DNA of 64,000 bases from Syngnathus acus (lineage: Eukaryota > Chordata > Actinopteri > Syngnathiformes > Syngnathidae). Location of the stretch: the NCBI RefSeq assembly GCF_901709675.1, contig NC_051097.1, forward strand, positions 3,274,539-3,338,538, in the 5' to 3' direction. Within the stretch, counting starts at the first letter, position 1. Every line of letters starts with the position of its first letter. A model generated the notes under the pieces. It did no database searches. It was not told where the DNA came from and was given only the letters and a program-made list of their open reading frames with translations. A program made the translations under genes and the position numbers. Shown here one piece after another: positions 32,579-44,997 of this stretch.

Positions 32579-34872
32579 ATGGCTGATTTGCTATCCAACG
32601 AAGTTGGGCATTTGGATGAAGACTCCAAGAAACGTTACAGAGAGAAGTTGAACCTTGTTGGCACAACGGATCCGTATGTTTTACCGAGAAGCATGCTAAA
32701 ATCGCCTGAGCATTTTGCAACAGCCGACCTGCCTGAACTCTCATATCCAGATATTTATAATTACCTCGTCGATTCACCATCTCCGTACACTGGAAAGGAC
32801 CTTAAGGCATACAAGAGTCTGGATGCCTACAAGTATTTTACAGCAGGTTTTGTGCATGATGGGCTGATATGGCAGATTCCAAACAAGAATCGATTTCTTC
32901 TCATGACCATGGTAAGGAAAAGGCACGCACGTGGCAGTAACAGTGTGGTTGTGAAAGAACTACTGAAGTGATTCTAATGAAAACTCACATTGTTAAGCTT
33001 TTTTTTATTACAAAAGGCCTCTTGTTCAAAAATGAATGATTCATGAGAAAATTTACCAAATGCCAGGTAAAATATGCATAAATGGACAGTAAGAGGTCTA
33101 GCCTTGTATATTATATCCAAATTACGGACTGATACTAATATAAGGTATGTCATATTATCTGTTTCAGGTAAAACACTCTCAACGGATGAATGATCCTCCC
33201 CTCAGACCTTGGGTAGCAATAGCAATAGCGTGCTGCCACGGTACCTGCATGGCTGGATTGGGTGAAACATGTTCACATTCAGCAGCATCCCTGTTCGCCC
33301 TGGAGACAGTAATACGTATGAAGACGGCCACTTCATGCACATCACTACCTTGTCAGTGGCTGAAACCATCAGCATCGCACATAGAATATGCTGAAGGATG
33401 CAATATCGATTTTGCCCGTCCAGCCCAGAAACGAAAGTCAGAAGTTTCAACTCCTGAGGAAAGTGCTGCGAGAAAACTGCTGAATGTTCCTCCACCAACT
33501 GAAGAGCAGAAAGCTGCCTTTTACAAGGCTTTGTCTGAATGCGGTGGAAGACCAGCAATTTTGAGCATTGTCCCTGACTATGCTGACAACTTTGTGCCAA
33601 GGGCAGTGAAGCGAAAGCTTCCTGTACCTCTCTCACAGCTGTACGATTCTGGCAACATGAAACTCAGCCCAGATGAACTTGCACTAAAATGCCGGTCAGA
33701 GCTGGAAAAGTTACATTCCATTACCAGAGAGCAGGTTTGTATTTTTTTCGCACTTGGTAATTAATATATATCTCATAAATAATTTATTGTTCTCCAAACT
33801 GTTACAAATAATCTAATCATAGTGAAAACAATTTTTAATCAAATGTTTTTCAGATATCTGCGGTTCAAGAAGAGTCCAGGGGCCAAGCAACATCAACAAC
33901 TTGGTTTCAACAAAGAGCTGGGCGAATTACGGCCTCAAATTTTAAGGCAACGACCAGGACCAATGTCTCAAAGCCATCCAAGTCATTGATCAAGAGAATC
34001 TGCTATCCTGAACTGTGTAGATTTTCAACAGCCGCAACTAGGTGAGAAATTTAATTTGCATTGCAATATAATTTTTATTTGTTTGTATTTTTAATTTGTA
34101 TTTATTGTTTGTAATTTCAATTTGTATTTATTGTTTTATTTTTAGACGGGGTTGCGATCACGAGTCGGACGCAAGGAAGCGGTACGGAATGATAATGACC
34201 CAGCAGCACACTGGCCTAAACATTGACGAAACCGGATTCCACATGTCTGCCGACCGTCCATATTTTGGTGCATCACCGGATGGGCTACTCTCGTGTGACT
34301 GCTGTGGCAAAGGGTGCCTCGAAATTAAGTGTCCCTTCTGCATCAAAGATAAAGGAGTGGAAGAGGTTGCTGGTGAGGCCAAGGCGTTCTGTTTGGAGCA
34401 GAAATTGAACGGCAATTACGTGCTACGTGAAGACCACCAGTATTATTACCAAGTACAAGCACAACTGTATTGTACTGGCAGGAAGTACTGTGACTTTGTC
34501 GTGTGGAAGGAGAATGTACTGTTTATTCAGCGCATCATTCATGATGATTCCTTCCTGGCAAACGAACTGGCCAAGATGGACAATTTCTATCTCCGTTGTA
34601 TTATGCCAGAGCTATTAGCTAAAGTGTACACGGTAGGCCAATCTGTTGCTAACACTGCATCCGCTTCGGAAGAGTCTGTTTGCTACTGCCGTAACCCTCC
34701 CACTGAGGATATGTTGGTTTGTAAATCCGAGAACTGCAGCATCAAAGCATTCCACATGAAATGTCTTGGCATAAAACGAGTCCCACAACGATGGTTTTGC
34801 CCTAACTGTAAGAAGTTGGAAGTAAAACAGAAAAAGGTGAAACCACTGTCATCAGATGACAATAAAGAGTAA
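32579..34872 (+). CDS. SWIM / YqaJ-type exonuclease / PHD protein of the ISL2EU transposon
   Basis: Four exons, 32579-32911, 33168-33734, 33854-34041 and 34146-34872, join to an open 604-aa frame with good splice sites. N-terminal region: YLVDSPSPYT, LKAYKSLDAYKYFTAGFV. Exon 2 starts VKHSQRMNDPP and has the SWIM-like CMAGLGETCSH, though the first Cys of the usual C-x-C appears to be Gly (CHGTC). Exon 3 has WFQQRAGRITASNF. Exon 4 has the lambda-exonuclease-fold nuclease core: HESDARKRYG, FGASPDG and LEIKCP (the E-x-K pair), then QVQAQLYCTGRKYCDF. A C-terminal PHD finger runs CYCRNPP to WFCPNC. It presumably acts with the transposase; its exact role in transposition is not known to me. The reading frame is intact. 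Confidence 0.82.
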
Positions 34873-35054
34873 GAAGTTGGAAGTAAAACAGAAAAAGTTG
34901 TTTCTTTCCTGGTATTTATTACAGAAAAAATATGGATGCAACATCATTACTCAAATGGTACAATTGGGTCGGATAAATTTATAAGTGCGCATGACACTTG
35001 TACAATTTTATCTAATGTAGTGAAACCACTGTCATCAGATGACAACAAAGAGAT
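34810..35054. repeat. interleaved direct repeats at the convergent gene ends
   Basis: Block A (TAAGAAGTTGGAAGTAAAAC plus AGAAAAAG) occurs at 34810 and 34870. Block B (GTGAAACCACTGTCATCAGA plus TGACAAnAAAGAG) occurs at about 34838-34870 and 35022-35054. The order is A-B-A-spacer-B. The second B lies inside the 3' end of the transposase gene on the other strand, so the two convergent genes end in the same sequence read on opposite strands. Confidence 0.75.
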
Positions 35055-36443
35055 GGGTATGATATTTTCCATCATAGTATACTTTTGTCTTGCGAGTCCA
35101 ATAACTCTCTCTACATGGATGCGGACAGCAGCTAATCCTCTGGTGCCCTCAACATCTAGTGGATTAAGCTGTTTTTTACCTTTAGTAAAAGCGGGTATCT
35201 TGAGGTTGGCCTGGTGCAAACCAATAGAATCACCGACATCGAATCCCCTGTCAGCCAAGATCAGATCACCTGGCAGTAGATGGGTCAGAAAATCGCTTTG
35301 TTCGACAACAAACTTGTCACTGGCACGACCACCCCAGCCCTTGGAGATAAACGATATGGTACCTTGTGGAGTAATGCCAATCAGATATTTCATTGTATTG
35401 TGAGACTTGTAGTTTGAATAAGTTTGGGCCCTGGCTTTCAGATCACTCGGCCGCTCGATGAATATCTCGAAACAATCAATGACGCATGCACACTTGCTGA
35501 ATTTAGAACGAAAGGACATTGGTAAACTCAGTCTAAGCTGCTCACGCTCAGGCCAAACCACTAGCATTGGAACCAGTATACTTACTATGCATGACATGGA
35601 TTACATTTCTGAAACTCCTGGAAATACTAGCAGTGGAAACATTATATGTGTAAGCCAAGTACTGAAGGCACAGATTCAGCCTCAGTCTGAGTAATGTCAC
35701 AAGAAATTGACTAAAAGGACTCAATTTCATATTTTGACTAAGATGAGGTGCAATCAAATTAAACGTTGTCATCATAATCATGTATGATGGCAGACCAGTC
35801 AAAAACGTTACTTTGTCATCATTACCCTTGAAAGATTCTTCATTCCATGTACAGCGTTTAAAATTGTCCTTCAGTTCATCCAGTTCTGCACGCAGATTTT
35901 TACACTCTGCAGTGAGGGAATCCATTGCTTCCCCAGTGATCTCAGCGTGCACCACATCTTCACCAGCGGGTAATTGATCATTTTCACAAGGAACAGACTG
36001 GGAAATATTGACAAGTGCTGCTGCTGCTGCCAATGCCCTCTCGCGGTCTCTCTTGCGCTGCTTGAGATTTTGTCTTCTCTCAAAAATCTCCATTGAACAT
36101 CCGAGTTTTCGTTTGTGATTTGACTGGGTATGCTCAAATATACTTGGCACATAGTCTGGGGATAGTGGATCTTCGCTTTTTGCACCTGAAACAATTAAAC
36201 AATCACATTATTCATAATGACTACCATAAATAAACAAATCAGGGGTGAATAGTTTGTTTACATACCTGATATGAAGTGCTCATTGCATATCCTCGTGTAA
36301 ATCGTAGGTTTCCATTGTTCACGACGAATCGCCGCGATCCATTTATCACGTTTTTTCATGTTCGCCGGAAATCTATAGAAGCTAAGATTTTGTTTATCGC
36401 CTCGTCTATTGTTACATCCAACAGCACAGCAGGTATCCGGCAT
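34947..36443 (-). CDS. THAP-HTH-DDE transposase (ISL2EU / PIF-Harbinger related), one frame break
   Basis: Exon 1 (36443-36266) encodes a THAP zinc finger: [33 protein letters not shown], with the C-x3-C and C-x2-H ligands. An 80-bp intron follows. Exon 2 starts at 36185 and reads [15 protein letters not shown], then a charged coiled-coil-like stretch ([16 protein letters not shown]), then an HTH region ([19 protein letters not shown]). The DDE_4-type core has [12 protein letters not shown] (D1), LADRGFD (D2) and HVERVIG (E), ending at the stop at 34947. Coding length is 1417 nt, one too many: near 35585-35595 the frame changes between VIHVMHSK and LVVWPEREQ. No intron fits there, so it is probably a 1-nt insertion in an otherwise complete gene of about 471 aa. 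Confidence 0.8.
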
Positions 36444-36512
36444 TTTTAAGCTCAAATAGCAACAAGAAACAACAAGAAAGCGTGTGTGTGAGTCGTTGAC
36501 CGGCACTGAAAA

Positions 36513-36577
36513 GTTGACCGCCAAGATGGCCGCCAAGCTAATGTGGGTAGCTTGATGACGTCAGCTGCAAAGCCTCT
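36513..36577 (-). promoter_or_regulatory. right terminus with CRE and YY1-like motif
   Basis: From the end inward: 13-bp inverted repeat, a perfect TGACGTCA (36556-36563), then the inverted copy of the YY1-like block at 36513-36534 (CCAAGATGGCCGCC). The transposase ATG at 36443 is about 70 nt further in. The opposite terminus has E-boxes at the matching place instead of a CRE, so the two ends differ in likely activator input. Confidence 0.5.
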
Positions 36578-36649
36578 ATAAGGCGCACTGTCTGCTTTTG
36601 AGAAAATTTTAGGTTTTTAGGTGCGCCTTTTAGGGCGGAAAATACGGTA

Positions 36650-37300
36650 GTTTGATTTCATATTCAGGACAAGTTGCTTAGTTTTTAAGAGTGTTTAGGG
36701 TTTCCTTTTGTTCACTTTTAATGTTCATGTTAAGGATTTTGCCGCCATATTTGTCAAGACTGGTTAAGAAGAAAAATCAAAAGCAAGCAAGACATCTTTT
36801 TTTTTCTTTCTTGCGATTCAGCCCTGCTCTCTGCACCGGAAAAATCTAACCAATCAAAAAGGGGCATGACACACCATATCTGAAGCGCAATGAGACAACT
36901 ACGGGGAGAAATAGGAAGCTGAGATGCACAATGTTTTAACCTCCCCTTCAAAAGTGAGGCCAATTCTTTTCATTTTGCTGTGAAAATAGATGAAGCAATT
37001 GCTGAATGACAAAATATGAAAGCATGTGTAATGCCTTGGAGTCATGAAATAAAATGAGAGTGAATTGTACGGAATGACATTGAACAATGTGGTATGTGAA
37101 GAAGTATTGAATCATGGAATTATGATGGACAAACGCACGCTAGGATGCTAGTGACCAGATTTGGGTTTCTGAAAAAGAGGACACCTTTGGGAGGGGGCGT
37201 GGTCATTTTCAGTGGGCGGGGTCATTATGGGGTTTTTGGGGGGGAGAGGGTAAATTGTGTGGTAAAAGAAGGCCTCCTATTCAGTCCTCTTGCGGGCTGC
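36650..37300. repeat. 3' flank of unit 2 and truncated start of a third unit
   Basis: 36650-37110 matches 23697-24150, and 37140-37262 matches 24785-24890. At 37262-37300, AAGGCCTCCTATTCAGTCCT then TTGCGGGCTGCGTTGG matches the first-exon block at 25075-25115 before homology stops. So the array once continued, or ended here by an unequal break. No zinc-finger coding follows. Confidence 0.65.
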
Positions 37301-37520
37301 GTTGGGATTGAGCCTTAGTATAATCGTGAAGAAATGCAGGGTTCCAATTGGACACATAGGAGAACGTGGGCGGATCTTGTCTGGCTTCATAATTTGATTT
37401 AGCCCAGGGGTCAAACAGTTGCCGGTTGAAGTGGAGGAAGAGAGAACCGGACAGTTAACAAAGACCAGCGAAGACAGTCGCATGCTTTATCCACAACGCA
37501 CTTTGGCACCGGAATACACG

Positions 37521-40500
37521 ATGGAGATGCTGTGCTGGTGGCCTCAGTGGACGCTCTCACTTCTTGGGTTTAGTAGCTTGTGCTGGAGCACCTCAGAAGA
37601 TTTCTCAACCTTGCTTGATTACGGAGGAGAGACTGGTTCCGGGATGCTGCACACAGGTAAGAGAAGCCTCCATACATAGATAAACCTCCATACTAGCAAT
37701 CAAATTATTCACTCATTTAAAATGCATTGCAATTAACGAGTCCCAAAATGGCATAAAAAGTTTGAATAATTAAATAATTATTGATTGAAAGCCACTTTAT
37801 TTCTTCACGACATTCAAAGGACCTCTGCTACAAGCAGCAAAGTAAATTTCCAAGTGCAAATATACCAGAATCCTTTGTTATGGAACACAGTCCCTGTCTT
37901 ATTAGTAAAACGACATTCTTGATACCTTTGTTGACACATTTCTGTTTGTCAACTTTGCCGGCTGATGCGCCACTAACAAGCTGAGGTGTTAGCTAATGGT
38001 GCTTTTTACGTGTTCTCCATAGTTTGCAAATAAATTCTTTTAAAATCAGACAATTTGATTTTCAGGATTTTTTTTCATTATGTCTCTCATAGTTGAAGTG
38101 TGCCTATGATTTTAATTACAGGCATCTCTCATCTTGTAAGTGGGAGAACTTGCGCAATTGGTGGGTGTCTAATTACCTATTTGTCCCACTGTATATATAC
38201 TAAAATATATATATGCTAAAATTCAATTTTATGGATTTTACAAATGGAGAATAGCACTTCTACTAAATCCGATATAACCATCTTATTGTTTATGATGGGA
38301 CAATGATTTATGGTATTAAATGCTGTCCTTTAAATCAACTCATTCATTCGTTCATTCATTCGTTCATATGTATCAAATATTTACAAAATAAAACAACAGC
38401 AATGACAACTTGCTCTTCTGTTTGAACAATAAATATATTGTCGTTGGAGCATATTGAATTGATTATACTGTAGGTTGAAAAGGAATTCCCAATTATTTAT
38501 GATTGGTCACTTTCTAGAGAATTTCCAGGCCACGTCCAGTTGAAATTCCCGATATCTGTAACCTTGTTGCCATTTTCACATGGATGCATTTCACATATTG
38601 AATTATCCACCTCTAAATTCAGGAATTTGGTTTTGCACAAAACAGCCCAAAGTTGGGTCAACCCAACTTCTTGGGTTGGTTCAATTGTCAGCCCTGCACT
38701 TTTATCGGTGTGGAAATAATAATCATTCAATCATTAGATTTCTATTAATTGCCTAGCCCAAAGTCTCAGTTGGTCTTTTTTGGACAGCACACAATCACTT
38801 TCAATTGTGCAAATAGAAACAGGAGGTGAATCCGATTCATACATGTTCCATCTCTTGGAAGGATTTGAATGTGCCATCTAGACTAAGTTAAACACAACAT
38901 CCCGGCGGCTTGACTCTCTCAGCAGCGTTTGTTTTCTCAGAATTGTTGATAGAGTGACAGAAGTGCACACGCTGTTGCGTTTACATTGTGTTGAACTTCT
39001 CTAATCCTATCATGACCTGCTGAAATTGATCTCAGATTGGCACTGTGCCAGGCGCCTGAGTGAGTTACGTCTGAATTCCTCAGCAACACACTGTTTGTTT
39101 TGCTGCTTGGTTTGCTGCTCATTTCATCTTTTGCGTAATCTTTCTGTTATATGGCAGAGGGAAATGCATCTATAGAACTTCAACTTCTTAAGTGTGACTG
39201 TAGTCTGATTTTGTAATGCCGACTAATATGACCTCTATGATCTGTTTCATCATGTTCCAGATATATCTCACCAATGTTGAGAGCTGCTGTTTCTCTGTCA
39301 AAAATCCAAAGAATGAATAAATAAATAGAGTTCTTCAAGATGCCTAGCAGACAGTATATATATTTGATTGTCGCCTAATTTTTCCTATAAATTACATTTA
39401 GCTCATCCGCCTCACAGTTAACCGGTGCAGGGTTCGATTTGGGAAAAGGAAAGAAAAAATATTTATCAGTGACGGGAAGGATAATGGTTTCGGAGAAAGC
39501 AAGGATCTCAAGTTTATGGGTGAAAGATAGAAGAGATTAGGTCATGCCTCGGGCCTGCATGGCTTTTCCCCCCGACAGGCTCACTCATCTTGTACTATAA
39601 CTCATGATGACACAGCAGCGTGAATTTGGGGATTTTGTCTGCCAGTTGAATGAAAGATGCAACCATAATGATACTTCATGAAAAAATAATGATGAAACGA
39701 GAACCCCTTTGAACAAAATAAATCAGTAACCTAACCAGCTCAGTGGCCTAGTGGTAGAGTGTCCGCCCTGAGACTGGAAGGTTGTGGGTTCAAACCCCGG
39801 CCGGGTCATACCAAAGACTATAAAAATGGGACCCATTGCCTCCCTGCTTGGCACTCATCATTAAGGGTTGGAATTGGGGGGTTGGATCACCAAATGATTC
39901 CCCAGCGCGGCACCGCTGCTGCTCACTGCTCCCCTCTCCCCCAGGGGATGGCTCAAAATCACACGGGGATGGGTCAAATGCAGAGGACAAATTTCACCAC
40001 ACCCAGATGTGTGTGTGACGATCATTGGGACTTTAACTTTAACACAAAAATTCATTTTTCACTGTGGGTTGTTAAATGTAATTATAACTATTCACGTGTG
40101 AACCCTTGAAGCAAAATTCCATTGCAAGTGATATAGCTTAAACATTGCGCTGTCAAAGCAGCTTTGATTTGACTTCATCTAACACTGTACAACTGTGTGC
40201 GTTATCAGCAAGAACATACCTCAGCTCCAATCTTTCATTCTGTCTGAAATGAATCCGTGGAGTTTCTCAACCATTTCCAAGTTCTCATCTAGATCCTGAA
40301 CAGATGTGGCTTGACTAATAGTGCAACTTTGTTTTCATTTTGTTACATTTTCAAGGAGTGATACTCAAGAGTTAAATGTTAATATACGTAGATGTGCTTC
40401 TCACGATCTGAAAGTTCATACCGTACCCCGTGACCTTTTCTTTTTCTTTTTTTTACTGGATATCAAAAACACTCATGGGATAATTCAAGATTGGTGGATA

Positions 40501-43500
40501 TATAATGAACTTTATCAACCGGCTGCATTGCAACTCTAGCCAATGACAACAATTTTGTCATTGTTGGCAAATCACTGGATGAGCTAACACAGAGAAATTA
40601 CATGTTTTAATTTTTTTTATGAATCACATTTAAAAATTCATCGACATCAAAAGTGATGATAGTTTTTAATATTTAAATAATTAGGTTACATGATTCTTAT
40701 AATGTGTCTTGACAGACATTGCAGACATTTAGCATTAAATTTGTTAAACAATAAACGCACACACACACGCACACACACAACACACACACACACGCACACA
40801 CACACGTACTCAAGGATAAATATTTGATTCGTGTATTAAAACACATTTTGACTTGTCTAGTCAGTCTATAAAGAAACTTTTTGACTCCTAATAATATCAG
40901 TTGACGTCAAAATGAAAGGCATTAAGCCAAAGCAGATCAAAAACCCAGCGACACACAATTCTCCTCAAGCAGTTTATGATGTCATTGCTAGGATAATGCC
41001 AGCTGCAAGCCGGGGCATCTGCATCCAATGAAATGAAAAAATGCTGTTTCTTGGTGAACCACAGATCCATGATCTGCCGCCCATTAACTCATAATAACAT
41101 GCGGTCAGAGGAGGCAAGCGAGGCCGTGCCTCCCCTGCCATCATGAAAAGTTTATTATTAAAAGTTTATTATAAAGTCATTTTCCTTTTAGTAGTTTTGT
41201 ATCATTTTGAACCAAAATTGCTGAATTTTTATAGTTATTTTAAAACCGAAGACAATTCGCTCTGAGGAGCCAACTTCCTGCCTTGCCTCCTCTGAGGATT
41301 GCGTAATCACACGTCTGCCTATGCTGACAGGCTATGCAGTTAGACTGAACTGCTGTCTGTCTCTATGTCGCTGTTTAAGTGTTCAAACACTGTGGCTATA
41401 TTAACTAATTTCCGTAGTTACGCTGATGTATATAATATCTAGTGTTTTTTGTCATCTGTCTGTAACGTCGTGTTTCTTTTCACAGGTGTCAAACTCAAGG
41501 CCCGGGGGCCAGATACAGCCTGCCACATCATTTTATGTGGCCCGCGAAGACAAATTGTGCATCAAATTTGTGTGTCATTACTAGAATTACAAAATGTCTT
41601 CACTTTTAATAATATCTGTTTTTTTAAATATTTGACCAGTTTCTACTCGTCTGATTTGAAAACGAGTTATTTGTCAGTTTGTTTTGTAGCTTTTACTGTA
41701 TATAATATGGGGTGCTCATACAATTATTTGGGTTGACAGTCATAATGGCCCTCTGAAAAAAGCTATGACTACAATGCGTCCACGAATAAAATGAGTTTGA
41801 CACCCCTGTGTTATTGTCAACACGTGACATTTAGATAGCCTGGAGAAACATAATACAAGACCTGCATTGCAGGGTCATATTATCACTGGTTGGTTTCAGT
41901 TGTTCAGTGTGCCGGTTTGTTGAGTATTTTGTAGTTAACATGACTTACAACCAGTCTGAAAATACAAGAGTGACATGTAAAAGCAATTTCGAAGTGAGCT
42001 CTCATGTGCACATGTCATTATCTTGTGTTGAATACATGGGCCTGCAAATGCAATACTACTGCGACATTAATCGTCAGGATGGGATTTCCCCTCCTTCCAT
42101 AGTGTAGTTAATGTTTAACCCCTTCCGATTCCTGTTTTTTGTGTACCGGAACTAGCTATAGGAAGTAGCCACAAGGTGGCACAAATCCCCTGCAGACTCT
42201 TCAACTTTCCAGCCTCCTGCATGCGGGGCTGCTGCTTTGTAAAGTTTATTTAATTTTTTTTGTGACAGGCTCCAGTGTTCTTAAACAGTACTTTGAATGG
42301 ATTACATTGATAGCAACAAGAGAGAAGAATATATGACAGGAAGCAATGTTGTCTCTGTTTGGCGTTCCAGAAAATTTTCAATGAGCTGAATTGAGTTGTT
42401 GTCTCTTGTAGCCTCAGGTTTTGCCTCCTTGACATAATTAAAAGAAACAACAGCCGGGAAAGGATAAGCAAAAATCTGCAGTACAAAAAGAAGTTTCTTC
42501 CTTCATCTTATCGGGTGTCTACTTAAAATGCAGAACTTCTATCTTTGACACTGGATATAGACCATTCGTCCAATATCGATTTAATGCCTATTTTCATTTG
42601 CTGCCTTTACTTAAGTGCAGAACGATTTGTTACACATTCCCGATTATCACCGTGTTCAGTGCTCTGTTGAACATAACCACTTACTATGCAGGCACTCAAA
42701 TTGCATATGAACTACAGTGTGTCAACACAAGGTGGCGACATTATGAAATTACCATTCTGATTAAATGTTTGCTGTACTTTAAATCTACACTGGGTGTTGT
42801 TTTGACGGTCTTTCTTTGTGCTGCTTGTGAATATGCACATGCCATTATACCATCTCAACTCAGGCGGAACATATCTAATCAAATTGTAACCCCATTGAAT
42901 CGAACCATCGCTCTGACAAGACATGTATGCATGTCAGATTGTTTCAGTAACTGCATATCAATCAAAATCATGACAGGACCACCCTTCTCTAGTTTGCGGA
43001 TTGAAGTACGTTACTGGAAACAAATGATGATCATTTCTCCCCGGTGGACACTTACCTTTTGTGCTGTTGCAGATGAGTGCATGTTGAAGGCTTCTGAGAC
43101 GGAGGTTTATCGCGTCTGGTACCGAGTGAGCCATTGGGCCTTGTTATAAATACAGCTGTGATATGCATTCACTGCATTTGCTGTCCTTCCTCCTGCCCTC
43201 AATTGGACTATTAGACCTGTTAATAGGCATGTCGTCACAGATTTTATGTAATTCTCTCAAAGGGACACACACAAACAGAAGGTTTATCAATTACATGCCG
43301 AGATGGGGAATCTGTGTGTTGTTCACAGTGCACTCCTTTGGTAACTTTCAGTTTGGCTAGAGGTGTGCTCATCACTTACTAAGTGACACAAATGAGGGGT
43401 GTCAAACTCATTTTTTTCGCGGGCCGCATTGTAGTCATAGCTTCTTTCGGAGGGCCATTATGACTGTCAACCCAAATAAATGTACGAGCACCTCGTATTA

Positions 43501-44198
43501 TATACAGTAAAAGCTACAAAACAAACTGACAAATAACTCGTTTTTAAATCAGACTCGTCAAATATTCAACAAAAAACGTTATTATTAAAAGTGAAGACAA
43601 TTTGCAATTCGAGTAATGACACACGAATGTGATGCAGAATTTGTCTTTGCGGGCCACATAAAATGATGTGGCGGGCCGTATCTGGCCCCCGGGCCTTGAG
43701 TTTGACACCTGTGGCTTAAAGCATCAGTGGAAAAGCATAGGAATACATATTTTCCTGTACTCATTCATTTCTTTCATTATTGATCTGGTGATACTGGTCG
43801 GGATGCTGATATTTTTCCATCAGAGCAGGTGGAAGTCTTTAATGACCTTCCCATTTGAGTTTCCTCCATTTACGCAAGCAGGGTCGGGTAGTTGTGCTAG
43901 CTCTGTCATAAAGCTGCTCTATCTGTCACTCCATCATTCTGCATATTCCAGTAAAAACGAACTTGCCGCTGTACGATGTGGAAGATAATTCTGCTTCTCT
44001 TTATTATGACTGCTGGACACATTGTGACAAACTGATGATTTGAACAAAAACAATCCGCTGAGACAGTCACTCATCCAGACATAAATTTTGTGTTTCATTA
44101 CGTTTACACATTTCTTTTAATGATTTAAATGAATTAAATTAATAAAAAGTGTGTTCTTTAAAAATTTTAATTGATATCTATCGATCGATCGATCGATA

Positions 44199-44265
<67 letters not shown>

Positions 44266-44917
44266 TTTTTTTTGTACCTACTGATATTAGAAAGGGGTGT
44301 ATGTGTTCAATAATCAGAATCAAAACAATCAGTCCTGAAAGTCTTCACTCTTAACAGATCTCAGACATCTGATACAGCTGTTTTACTTTGAAAGAAAACA
44401 TAAGCATGACTGGGTGACACTTCCCCTGTCTCCCCCCTCGTTTTTACCTCTCATCTTAATAGTTGGATCCTGTTATTATAACACTTGAAGAAAAGCATGC
44501 ATTTAAAGCGTTTCCCTCGAGGCCATGAGGAAATTTTCTTTCATGAATCGGGCTAATAAGGTTGAACTGATTGAGCTTTGAAAAGAAAAACGATGGTGTT
44601 TTAGATGTTAATGTTTTTCCATCAAAAATCCCCATCCACGCCCAAGTTTTTGCCTGCCATTTATTATCCAATGTACTTATCAATCATCTTAAAAAGTAAT
44701 GATGTCCAACTCAAAGCTTGTATTTGCAATTCTTTGTTGATGTCCCCCCCCCCTCCCAATTCTCATATTTTCATGCTTAAATTAGCTCATTAGCAAACTA
44801 TTTGACCTCATGTCACGAGTTGTGGTTAAGGGCAAGAGTGCACCTAATTCAAATAATTTTTCGCTCTCTCTAGTGACTAGAGTCTAGTCTCTCTTTCGCT
44901 CCCTCGGTCTCTCTCTT

Positions 44918-44997
<80 letters not shown>

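Larger units (their letters stand above)
32438..36577. mobile_element. two-gene ISL2EU-type DNA transposon nested in the MITE
   Basis: Termini AGAGGCTTTGCAG and CTGCAAAGCCTCT are perfect inverted repeats. Comparison with the empty MITE at 54405-54425 (GGACTATAAGGCGC) gives a 2-bp AT duplication; because of the TATA context it could be read as up to 5 bp. The element encodes a + strand YqaJ/SWIM/PHD protein and a - strand THAP-DDE transposase that converge. This pairing is, as I recall, the hallmark of ISL2EU elements, a group related to PIF/Harbinger. Total 4140 bp, essentially full length. Confidence 0.82.
31649..36647. mobile_element. TA-flanked MITE, ATAAGGCGC group, interrupted by a 4.1-kb transposon
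   Basis: Left end CCGTATTTTCCGCCCTAAAA and its inverted copy at the right (TTTTAGGGCGGAAAATACGG). The right TA is at 36648-36649; the left target reads TG at 31647-31648. The unit 1 flank is empty (near 23690-23705: TTAACTGTAATTAGTTTG). Without the insert at 32438-36577 it is about 858 bp and nearly identical to 53629-54486. It contains a direct repeat of about 170 bp at 31839 and 32090 (offset 251). The MITE itself is non-coding. Confidence 0.88.

Noticed and set aside
35575-35600. A 25-nt intron to repair the transposase frame
   Set aside because: GTAAGT and a nearby CTAG exist, but 25 nt is far too short for a vertebrate spliceosomal intron; a 1-nt change is simpler.
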